Source of the DNA: Bacteroidales bacterium
GTDB taxonomy: Bacteria; Bacteroidota; Bacteroidia; Bacteroidales; DTU049
Assembly: GCA_018432645.1 (NCBI GenBank)
Contig: JAHDSP010000374.1
Coordinates: 1 to 5,600 of the forward strand
Reading direction: 5' to 3'
DNA length: 5,600 bases
The notes under the pieces are model-generated. The model was given only the letters and a program-made list of their open reading frames with translations, was not told where the DNA came from and did not search any database. The stretch's first letter is position 1, and the number at the start of each line of letters is the position of its first letter. Positions 1 to 5,600 of the stretch are shown in pieces. The position numbers were made by a program, and so were the translations under genes.

Positions 1-194
1 CCGATAAAATTATTTTCGAAGCTCCACAAAAAAATCAACAAATATTTTTTATTAAAGAATTTGGCTCTAATGTGAATCTAGGTAATGTCTCTTACCAAGA
101 TGTAATAGCTTTAGAAACTCTTCGTTTAGGTCTGCGTGGTGATACTTTTTTTGATTTCTTACCAGAAGAATTCGAAGAATATAAACCCAAATAA
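1..194 (+). CDS. comA: Phosphosulfolactate synthase (ComA family), 3' end only
   Basis: This open frame enters from the left edge (first full codon at 3) and ends at TAA 192-194, leaving the last 63 residues. Recognisable family motifs are [23 protein letters not shown] and the segment [17 protein letters not shown]. They match my memory of the C-terminal part of ComA, a TIM-barrel enzyme that adds sulfite to phosphoenolpyruvate to give (R)-phosphosulfolactate. ComA is the first enzyme of coenzyme M synthesis in methanogens; bacterial and plant homologues (including the heat-stress protein HSA32) exist with less certain roles. An acidic tail of about 14 residues ([13 protein letters not shown]) follows the conserved GLRGDTF end. 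The gene lies 56 bases upstream of murB on the same strand, so the two may be co-transcribed. The catalytic lysine and most of the barrel lie outside the window, so activity cannot be judged. Confidence 0.8.
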   Translation, partial: DKIIFEAPQKNQQIFFIKEFGSNVNLGNVSYQDVIALETLRLGLRGDTFFDFLPEEFEEYKPK

Positions 195-250
195 TTTTTA
201 ATAGTCTCATTAGCTCATAAATTTGTTTAATTAACTATCTAATTTTTATA

Positions 251-1252
251 ATGAAAATTAAAAATAATGTTTCTCTACGTGATAAACATACTTTGCATTG
301 TGAATGCTATGCAGAGACTTTCATTGATATTGATGAAGAAGATGATTTGATTCTTTTAGATCGCAATTTTTCTGAAATTTACAAGAAAGCATTTTTTATC
401 GGAGAAGGTAGTGATATTTTAATCACAAAAAATTCTTTACCTCTTGTAATTCATTGTAATATTAATTTTATTAAAATAGTTGAAGAGGATTTAAATAAAG
501 TAATTGTGAGTGCAGGTGGTGGTACTAAATGGGATGACTTGGTCGATTATTGCGTTAATAATAACTGGTGGGGAGTAGAAAATTTATCAGGCATTCCATC
601 CAGTTGTGCAGTAGCACCTATTCAAAATATAGGTGCTTATGGAGCAGAATTTGCTGAAGTTGCTTATAGAATTTATGGCTATAATTTCGAAACTCATAAA
701 TTTGAAATTTTTACTCCTAATGATTTGTCTTTTAGTTATAGAAAAAGCAAATTACAACAAATGCCCGAAATATTTATTACTAAAATTGAAATTTTATTAA
801 ATAAAAATCCTCAACCCAACCTATCATACAAAGACCTAAAAAATAAGTTTCTAGATAAAAATCCTTCATTAAAAGAAATTAGAAATACTGTATTAGAAAT
901 AAGAGACAATAAAATTCCTAACCCAGATAAAATAGGTAATGCAGGTTCATTTTTCAAAAATCCCATATGTTCTAAAAATGAATTAGAAATTTTAACAAAA
1001 AAATTCCCTGATATATGTTTTTTCCAATATTCGGATGATAAATTTAAAATATCGGCTGCATGGTTGATAGAAAAAGCTGGTTGGAAAGGATATAGAGAAG
1101 GTGATGCTGGCGTCTCTACTTCTCACTCATTGATACTTGTTAATTATGGCAATGCTACTGGCCAAGACATTTTAAATCTTGCAAATAAAATTATAGATTC
1201 TGTTAAAAATATCTTTGATATAAAATTAGAACCAGAGGTGAAAATTTTATAA
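251..1252 (+). CDS. murB: UDP-N-acetylmuramate dehydrogenase (MurB, type I)
   Basis: MurB is the cytoplasmic flavoenzyme that uses NADPH to reduce UDP-GlcNAc-enolpyruvate to UDP-MurNAc, the second committed step of peptidoglycan precursor synthesis. At 333 residues it has the length of the E. coli (type I) enzyme. An N-terminal FAD-binding region contains GEGSD (51-55) and SGIP...APIQNIGAYG (113-131). The catalytic residues line up with E. coli Arg159, Ser229 and Glu325: Arg164 in SYRKS, Ser233 in GNAGSFFKNP, and Glu329 in LEPEV near the C-terminus. Tyr193 in LSYKDL matches the substrate-loop tyrosine that marks type I enzymes. The loop normally read GIPG-x-VG is here GIPSSCAV, so two usual glycines are replaced. 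The ATG at 251 is the first in frame and gives the expected N-terminus. No Shine-Dalgarno is visible; only A/T precedes it. Confidence 0.95.
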   Translation: MKIKNNVSLRDKHTLHCECYAETFIDIDEEDDLILLDRNFSEIYKKAFFIGEGSDILITKNSLPLVIHCNINFIKIVEEDLNKVIVSAGGGTKWDDLVDYCVNNNWWGVENLSGIPSSCAVAPIQNIGAYGAEFAEVAYRIYGYNFETHKFEIFTPNDLSFSYRKSKLQQMPEIFITKIEILLNKNPQPNLSYKDLKNKFLDKNPSLKEIRNTVLEIRDNKIPNPDKIGNAGSFFKNPICSKNELEILTKKFPDICFFQYSDDKFKISAAWLIEKAGWKGYREGDAGVSTSHSLILVNYGNATGQDILNLANKIIDSVKNIFDIKLEPEVKIL

Positions 1253-1302
1253 CTTGCACCAAAATTAAGTTTTAATCAACAAATGTAAACAACATTCATA
1301 TC

Positions 1303-1314
1303 TGATATTTATCA
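1303..1314. promoter_or_regulatory. Inverted repeat, possible Crp/Fnr-type operator
   Basis: TGATATTTATCA is a perfect inverted repeat (TGATA, two-base centre, TATCA) in the murB-thioredoxin gap. The pattern TGAT-N4-ATCA is the core of the classical FNR site TTGAT-N4-ATCAA, although both outer bases differ here (C on each side). It lies 30 bases before the candidate -7 element at 1344-1351, so its centre would be roughly 45-50 bases upstream of the start of transcription, a sensible place for an activator. Short palindromes arise easily in DNA this AT-rich, so the assignment is weak. Confidence 0.25.
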
Positions 1315-1343
1315 CATAAACTTTAATTTTTAATTTGTTTTTA

Positions 1344-1351
1344 TAATTTTG
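1344..1351 (+). promoter_or_regulatory. Candidate Bacteroidota -7 promoter element for the thioredoxin pair
   Basis: TAATTTTG fits the Bacteroidota -7 consensus TAnnTTTG and lies 13 bases before the ATG at 1365 (22 bases before the alternative ATG at 1374). A clear TTTG at -33 is missing; only CTTT (1321-1324) sits at the right distance. The resulting leader would be very short, which mildly favours translation from the second ATG. In so AT-rich a window a few chance matches per strand are expected, so placement before a gene is the main support. Confidence 0.4.
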
Positions 1352-1364
1352 TATTTAAAAATAT

Positions 1365-1901
1365 ATGAAAATTATGAATATAATTGCATTATTACCACTG
1401 ATATTGCTTTTGACATTTTGCTCACCTAACAATAATCAATCTAAAAATATTGATAAAAATACAGAAACTATTCAAAACGATAATACGCAAAAAACTTATG
1501 ATATACAAGTTAATAACTCTTCTACAAGTAATAAACCTACTGGAAATGTAGAATATTTGACTACTGAAGATTTTATTAATAAGGTATTTGATTATCGTAA
1601 TAGCACTGCATGGAATTATAAAGGTAAAGTACATTGTATCATAGATTTTTATGCAGATTGGTGTGCACCTTGCAAAAGAGTCGCTCCTATTATGGAGCAA
1701 TTAGCTCAAGATTATTCTAAAGATATTCAATTTTACAAAGTAAATACTGACAAAGAGCAAGAGCTAGCTCGAGTTTTTGGAATAAAATCTATTCCTACAA
1801 TAATGATTTGTCCTCTTAATGGTAATCCAGTGATGGCTGTAGGTGCTTATCCAAAAGAAGAATATCAAAAAATGATTTCACAAGTTATTTATAAACAATA
1901 A
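1365..1901 (+). CDS. Exported thioredoxin-fold lipoprotein (TrxP-like)
   Basis: This 178-residue protein is a probable periplasm-facing thiol-disulfide oxidoreductase. Residues 1-18 form a short charged start and hydrophobic core, followed by Cys19 in LTFC. This is lipobox-like, although Phe at -1 is unusual. A polar Asn/Thr/Lys-rich linker covers about 20-60. A complete thioredoxin domain follows (about 62-178) with the active site WCAPCK (99-104, Cys100 and Cys103), the buried Asp94 in IIDFYADWC, and the cis-proline Pro144 in SIPT. It resembles the periplasmic thioredoxin TrxP of Bacteroides fragilis, which I know as a relative with a similar architecture; orthology is inference. A second in-frame ATG at 1374 would also give a good signal peptide (MNIIALL), and no Shine-Dalgarno separates the two. 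The gene is 13 bases upstream of a cytoplasmic paralogue, almost certainly in one operon. Its electron donor, perhaps a DsbD/CcdA-type membrane protein, is not in the window. Confidence 0.88.
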   Translation: MKIMNIIALLPLILLLTFCSPNNNQSKNIDKNTETIQNDNTQKTYDIQVNNSSTSNKPTGNVEYLTTEDFINKVFDYRNSTAWNYKGKVHCIIDFYADWCAPCKRVAPIMEQLAQDYSKDIQFYKVNTDKEQELARVFGIKSIPTIMICPLNGNPVMAVGAYPKEEYQKMISQVIYKQ

Positions 1902-1914
1902 ATTCTAATAAATT

Positions 1915-2274
1915 ATGATTGAACATTTGACAGCAGAAACTTTTAAAGAAAAAGTTTTTGATTATGTAAACGAAAACGAATGGAAATACAAAGGTGATAA
2001 ACCTGCTATTATTGATTTTTATGCAGATTGGTGTGCACCATGTAAAATGCTTGCACCTATTTTAGAAGAAATAGATGCTGAGTATAATGGTAAAATTCAA
2101 ATTTATAAAATAAATACTGAAGAAGAGCAAGAGCTTTCTTATGCTTTTGGTATTCAAAGTATTCCGAGTATATTATTTATACCTTTGGATGAACAACCTC
2201 GTATGGCCACGGGTGCTTTACCTAAAAATAATCTTGAAGAAATAATTAAAGATGTTCTAAAAGTAGAAAAATAA
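1915..2274 (+). CDS. Thioredoxin, cytoplasmic
   Basis: This 119-residue single-domain thioredoxin has no signal peptide, so it is expected in the cytoplasm, where it would be reduced by thioredoxin reductase and pass electrons to protein disulfides. The active site is WCAPCK (39-44, Cys40 and Cys43), with the buried Asp34 in IIDFYADWC and the cis-proline Pro84 in SIPS. Compared with E. coli TrxA (108 residues) the N-terminal region carries a longer helix and loop (FDYVNENEWKYKGDKP), a form common in Bacteroidota. CAPC replaces the usual CGPC. It aligns without gaps to the domain of the preceding lipoprotein, with about 60 of 117 positions identical by my count. The ATG at 1915 lies 13 bases after the upstream stop, which suggests co-transcription. 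No Shine-Dalgarno is present. The stop codon lies inside the AT-rich hairpin that follows. Confidence 0.93.
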   Translation: MIEHLTAETFKEKVFDYVNENEWKYKGDKPAIIDFYADWCAPCKMLAPILEEIDAEYNGKIQIYKINTEEEQELSYAFGIQSIPSILFIPLDEQPRMATGALPKNNLEEIIKDVLKVEK

Positions 2275-2297
2275 GTGGTAAAACCATTTTATTTTTT
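2266..2297. terminator. Probable bidirectional terminator between convergent genes
   Basis: The core TGGT-AAA-ACCA (2276-2286) is extended outward by A-rich sequence on the left pairing with T-rich sequence on the right (AAAAATAA with TTTTATTTTT, one bulged T at 2290). On the + strand it ends in a T-run; on the - strand the left A-run becomes a T-run, so it could stop transcription from both sides. It overlaps the stop codons of both convergent genes, which are only 21 bases apart. Only three pairs are G-C, so the hairpin is thermodynamically modest. Confidence 0.6.
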
Positions 2298-4410
2298 AAA
2301 AACTAACTTGGATACCAGGACCTACTAAAAAGAAAAATTTGTTTTCTGACAAAAAATATCCTCCACCCATATAAAGTGGAAAATTGAGCTTACGGTCTTT
2401 AGTAGTAGGATATAAACTTACTAAGGCTACTAAGCTCATATCTCTATTTATATTTTGATTAGAAAAATTAAAAGCATTGAGTGCTATAAACCCAAATCCT
2501 AATTTCACTGGTAGTAATTTCGCATATCTATGCTGCTGATACAAGCTGAATTGAGCAATCATTGCCATACTGATACCACTCAGATTAGATATTTGGCTCG
2601 AATTTGGTATAATAGTCAATAATCCCGCAGGGAATGATACTTCTATATCAAAACTCATTCTACGTTCATTAATTAATTCTATTACCTTTGGAGGTATTTG
2701 ATATGGATACTTGTCTGCTTTATGTCTAATAGTTATTATGATTCTAGTCCATGGATCTAAAGAATATGTTTTTTTATTTAAAATTTCATTTAAAGAAAGT
2801 TCTAATGTGGAGCAATCATTTTTATTATAAAATTGATATCGCATAGAATTGCTGTCTGGACAAAGAGTATACTCCTGCCATGGCGTCAGCTCTATAACAT
2901 CTCCACGTAACCCAACTATTTTTATTTCTATCTCTAAATATTGTTTGCCATATAGATTAATACCTTCATCTATGATAGAAGGATTGCCTTTAATTACAAT
3001 GTTTTTGATAGACTTATTATAAAATATTGGCGTCAATATTTCACTTAGATTAATGAATCCTTCGCCATAGTCTATATTTAAAAAATCATAATCCCTTGGC
3101 TTTTGATGCTCTATTACATTCAAGTAAAATCCAGTAGGATTATTATAATTTAATATTTCTATTCGTGGTATATAAATGTTATAGGGTATATCTAGCCTAT
3201 ATTCCATTGTGTTCGACGAAATAAAAATTGTATCAATGTTTAATGGGTCTATACCTTTAAATGTTAAATTTGTTTTATGTAGACTTTGCCCTTCTAATTT
3301 TACTATTACCTTATCACCAGGTTTTACATTAGGTTGAGAAGCCCAAGTTTTACCATCCTGAGATATGCTCAAAGTTTTAAAAATAGTTTTTGGTAAAACA
3401 GTGAAATTAGTTATAAACTTTGGGTCATCTCCTTCTTTAATGTATAAAACTCCATTATCTATAGAATGTATATTATAAACATTTAGATTGCATAAAATTT
3501 TATTCCCAGATATAGATTTTAGTGTATATAATTCTGCTATCAATGTGCCTTTATCTTCTTTGTTTTCTATTCTATATGTTTTATTCATTTTCAATATTCT
3601 GTTATTGTCAATTTGAACCTCATAGGTATTTTCATTAATTATATCCTGTAGTATAAATTCTGTGGGGCTAATATTGAGATATGATAACCTACCAGGTTTA
3701 ACATTAAAAAAAGGTGTGTAGAAAGAATAATTATAAACGAATTGTTTGTTTTCTAGTATAGGTTTATATAGAGAAACATCTATCTTAAATTGTTGCCTAC
3801 CAGTTTGGAATGGTATTAAGTGTAAATAAATATTATTGTTTTGCTCTATGATTCTATACCTGTAATTATCTTTTTCTATCCATAGAGGAGATGTCAAAAT
3901 ATTTTCTGGAATATTAGAAATCAGCTCCCACATAACTTCCTCACCTACATAGAGCTCATCTTGTGATGGGAAAATTTGTATTTGTTGTTTGCTGATAGGT
4001 TGTAAATTTATGACCATCTCGATAGTATCATCTTTATAATTTATTACAGATATTTTATGTTTTATGAAATTAGACTTGGTAGCATTAATGAATTGTATAG
4101 AATAATCAAAAATGTCATTCTCTGTTTTTATTGGTGCATCAATAATATTAAATTGATTAGAAGTATCTGGGATAATTTCTTTAATAAAATTTGGATTATT
4201 AGGAATTATTGAGATCTCTACTATTTCTTGATTAATGCGATATGGTAGAGGCACTACTTCTTTATTTTGATATATTATTTTGTCTTTTTTATAAGATATC
4301 ACATTTGTATCTATTCTAAATATTATATCTTGAATCCAACTATTTTGTGAATTTAGCAAGTATGGTGAAATAATAATTACTATACAAAAAATTATTTTTT
4401 TAACATTCAT
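2296..4410 (-). CDS. Large exported protein with C-terminal outer-membrane barrel, unknown function
   Basis: I do not recognise this 704-residue protein as a named family. A Sec signal peptide is clear: lysines at 4-5, a hydrophobic core 6-19, and a likely cut after Ser21 (LNS|Q). The absence of a lipobox Cys near the cut argues against a lipoprotein. The middle is beta-rich. Residues about 140-235 (ELYVGEEVMWEL, then IPFQTGRQQFKI) look like an Ig-like domain of the BatD sort. Residues about 345-390 (VKPGDKVIVKLEGQSL) resemble an IPT/TIG-like fold. Cys517 and Cys533 could form a disulfide. The last 120 residues show about six alternating strands with Gly/aromatic pattern (KLGFGFIALNAFNF, LYMGGGYF, FFFLVGPGI) ending in a terminal Phe, as in outer-membrane barrel proteins. 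It follows truB by 42 bases. The first ATG is used, and it has no Shine-Dalgarno. Domain labels are inference; the exported, envelope-bound nature is well supported. Confidence 0.85.
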   Translation of the reverse strand: MNVKKIIFCIVIIISPYLLNSQNSWIQDIIFRIDTNVISYKKDKIIYQNKEVVPLPYRINQEIVEISIIPNNPNFIKEIIPDTSNQFNIIDAPIKTENDIFDYSIQFINATKSNFIKHKISVINYKDDTIEMVINLQPISKQQIQIFPSQDELYVGEEVMWELISNIPENILTSPLWIEKDNYRYRIIEQNNNIYLHLIPFQTGRQQFKIDVSLYKPILENKQFVYNYSFYTPFFNVKPGRLSYLNISPTEFILQDIINENTYEVQIDNNRILKMNKTYRIENKEDKGTLIAELYTLKSISGNKILCNLNVYNIHSIDNGVLYIKEGDDPKFITNFTVLPKTIFKTLSISQDGKTWASQPNVKPGDKVIVKLEGQSLHKTNLTFKGIDPLNIDTIFISSNTMEYRLDIPYNIYIPRIEILNYNNPTGFYLNVIEHQKPRDYDFLNIDYGEGFINLSEILTPIFYNKSIKNIVIKGNPSIIDEGINLYGKQYLEIEIKIVGLRGDVIELTPWQEYTLCPDSNSMRYQFYNKNDCSTLELSLNEILNKKTYSLDPWTRIIITIRHKADKYPYQIPPKVIELINERRMSFDIEVSFPAGLLTIIPNSSQISNLSGISMAMIAQFSLYQQHRYAKLLPVKLGFGFIALNAFNFSNQNINRDMSLVALVSLYPTTKDRKLNFPLYMGGGYFLSENKFFFLVGPGIQVSF

Positions 4411-4437
4411 AATATTACATTAATTGTATTTGGGTAA

Positions 4438-4445
4438 CAAATATA
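4438..4445 (-). promoter_or_regulatory. Candidate Bacteroidota -7 promoter element for the 704-residue protein
   Basis: On the - strand this reads TATATTTG, an exact fit to TAnnTTTG, with 27 bases between it and the ATG that ends at 4410. No TTTG is seen about 19-21 bases further upstream, where the sequence is the end of truB. If real, it would allow expression of the envelope protein independently of uppP-truB. A chance match is possible in such AT-rich DNA. Confidence 0.35.
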
Positions 4446-4452
4446 ATTAAAA

Positions 4453-5142
4453 TCAATGAAATTGCTCTAATAAATCATTAAGCAATCTAGGATCATGAGC
4501 ATCAGTTACAGAATATTCTCCGATTTTAGTTCTACGAAGATTTTCTAAGACAGCCCCACTATCTAGCAAAAAGCCGAAATCTCTCACAATAGATCTTATA
4601 AAAGTACCACTAGAGCATACAACACGAAAATCAATGTATGGTAAATCTATTTTAGTGATTTCAAATTCATAAATATTTATAAATCTGGGATTAATGACAA
4701 CGTCTTGATTTTCTCTAGCATATTCATAAGCTCTTTTGCCTTCAATTTTAACTGCAGAATAAACTGGTGGATACTGCTCTTGACGACCGATAAATTTTTT
4801 TGCTAAATTATAAATATCATTTTCACTAAGGTGATCGAAAGGATATGTATTGTCTACCTCTAGCTCTCTATCATAGCTAGGAGTAGTTTCGCCTAATTTC
4901 ATAGTACCGAGATATTCTTTATTTAAATTTAAAAGTTCTGCCATTAGTTTGGTTTTTTTACCAGTTAAAACTATCAAAAGCCCAGTAGCTTTAGGATCTA
5001 ATGTGCCAGCGTGTCCTACCTTAATTTTATGATTCAGATATTTAGTAATAGTTTTTCTAATATAATTAACTACATCAAAAGAAGTCCAATCTAATGGCTT
5101 ATCAATTAATAACATTTCTCCTCTATCAAAATCAAATAACAT
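4453..5142 (-). CDS. truB: tRNA pseudouridine-55 synthase TruB
   Basis: TruB converts uridine 55 in the T-loop of nearly all elongator tRNAs to pseudouridine. The 229-residue protein shows the family motifs in order: LLIDKPLDWTSFDVV (11-25), GHAGTLDPKATG (43-54) with the catalytic Asp49, the PPVYSAVK..GKRAYEYAR region (125-143), CSSGTFIRSIVRDFG (176-190) and NLRRTKIG (201-208). It ends soon after, without the C-terminal PUA domain of the E. coli enzyme, the usual short form in Bacteroidota. The ATG at 5142 gives the expected short lead-in before LLIDKP; the internal Met10 would cut close to that motif and is less likely. It begins 22 bases after the uppP stop, on the same strand, and the gap is entirely A/T with no Shine-Dalgarno. 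The uppP-truB order is one I know from other Bacteroidota genomes, so co-transcription is likely. Confidence 0.96.
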   Translation of the reverse strand: MLFDFDRGEMLLIDKPLDWTSFDVVNYIRKTITKYLNHKIKVGHAGTLDPKATGLLIVLTGKKTKLMAELLNLNKEYLGTMKLGETTPSYDRELEVDNTYPFDHLSENDIYNLAKKFIGRQEQYPPVYSAVKIEGKRAYEYARENQDVVINPRFINIYEFEITKIDLPYIDFRVVCSSGTFIRSIVRDFGFLLDSGAVLENLRRTKIGEYSVTDAHDPRLLNDLLEQFH

Positions 5143-5164
5143 TTTTTAAATAAAATTTAAAATT

Positions 5165-5600
5165 TTAAGATAAAAATTGATTATATGCTAAAACTAACAT
5201 TAATAAACCTCCAACAATGATTCTATATATACCAAAAGCTTTAAAGCCATATTTTACAATATAATTAATAAAGAATTTAATTGCTATAGCAGCAGTTATG
5301 AAAGCAATGACGTTACCTACAATCAATAAAGTTGCATTATTAGCCTGGAATAATACATCATAGTGTTTATATACTTTGTAGACAGCAGCACCTAAAATAG
5401 TGGGTACTGCTAAAAAAAATGAAAATTCTGTAGCGTTTTTCCTATCTAATCCTACAACCAATCCGCCTAGAATAGTAGCTGCAGAACGAGATACACCAGG
5501 AATGAATGCTAACATTTGTAATATACCAATTTTGAATGCTTTTTTTTCTGTTAAATTTTGATCTGGAGAAGGATTTTTAAACCATTTATCGAAATACATC
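5165..5600 (-). CDS. uppP: Undecaprenyl-diphosphatase UppP (BacA), C-terminal half
   Basis: UppP is an integral inner-membrane phosphatase that turns undecaprenyl pyrophosphate into undecaprenyl phosphate, the carrier lipid for peptidoglycan and O-antigen; extra copies give bacitracin resistance in E. coli. The frame runs off the right edge. The Met whose codon ends at 5599 is internal, because the family is about 260-275 residues and only about 144 are seen. The visible part holds the second signature, PGVSRSAAT (34-42 of the visible part), whose Arg38 matches the essential E. coli Arg174, followed by several hydrophobic segments (about 58-78, 91-112 and 122-140). The first signature, with the catalytic glutamates, lies beyond the window. 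It is the first visible gene of the leftward unit uppP-truB. The visible part shows no frameshift or missing key residue. Confidence 0.95.
   Translation of the reverse strand, partial: MYFDKWFKNPSPDQNLTEKKAFKIGILQMLAFIPGVSRSAATILGGLVVGLDRKNATEFSFFLAVPTILGAAVYKVYKHYDVLFQANNATLLIVGNVIAFITAAIAIKFFINYIVKYGFKAFGIYRIIVGGLLMLVLAYNQFLS

Noticed and set aside
222..247. Possible promoter before murB (TTTG at 222-225 and TAATTTTT at 240-247)
   Set aside because: The spacing of 14 bases is too short for the Bacteroidota -33/-7 pair, and the -7 element lacks its final G.
1264..1276. Possible terminator after murB (ATTAA, three-base loop, TTAAT)
   Set aside because: The stem is five A-T pairs with no G-C and no T-run follows, so it is indistinguishable from chance in AT-rich DNA.
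1422..1700. 92-residue open frame on the - strand
   Set aside because: It lies wholly inside the thioredoxin lipoprotein gene in antisense, has no recognisable motif, and the sense gene has a clear domain and active site.
2296..2600. Type IX secretion C-terminal sorting domain on the 704-residue protein
   Set aside because: The C-terminal 120 residues show barrel-type strands and a terminal Phe rather than the compact sorting domain with its conserved motifs and Lys-rich end.
1..5600. CRISPR array, tRNA, insertion sequence or defence system
   Set aside because: No regularly spaced repeats, terminal inverted repeats, transposase motifs, tRNA-like cloverleaf or nuclease motifs were seen; almost all of the window is accounted for by ordinary genes.

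Overview
The window is strongly AT-rich. It reads as chromosomal DNA of a member of the Bacteroidota or a close relative. Three things point there: no start codon has a Shine-Dalgarno sequence before it, two candidate promoters carry the TAnnTTTG -7 element, and the gene content fits (an uppP-truB pair, a PUA-less TruB, a thioredoxin lipoprotein with a WCAPCK site, and a large Sec-exported protein ending in a short beta-barrel). I see no mobile element, CRISPR array, tRNA, rRNA or sign of recent transfer. Coding density is high and no gap exceeds about 112 bases.

Layout: the left half is read on the + strand. It holds the 3' end of a phosphosulfolactate synthase (ComA-family) gene (to 194), a complete type I murB (251-1252), and two tandem thioredoxin genes. 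The first of these encodes an exported, probably lipid-anchored thioredoxin (1365-1901). The second encodes a cytoplasmic one (1915-2274). An AT-rich hairpin that overlaps both stop codons (about 2266-2297) separates this half from the right half, which is read on the - strand. In transcription order the right half holds the 3' half of uppP (5600-5165), truB (5142-4453) and an unrecognised 704-residue envelope protein (4410-2296).

How the genes relate: MurB (UDP-MurNAc synthesis) and UppP (undecaprenyl phosphate recycling) both serve peptidoglycan synthesis, but they lie in opposed transcription units and need not be co-regulated. The thioredoxin pair looks like a local duplication split between two compartments, sharing about half of its aligned residues without a gap. 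The 704-residue protein follows truB by 42 bases and could be co-transcribed with uppP-truB or use its own promoter. The least ordinary items are this protein, the compartment-split thioredoxin pair, and the ComA homologue in a bacterium. I found no convincing new multi-gene system here.
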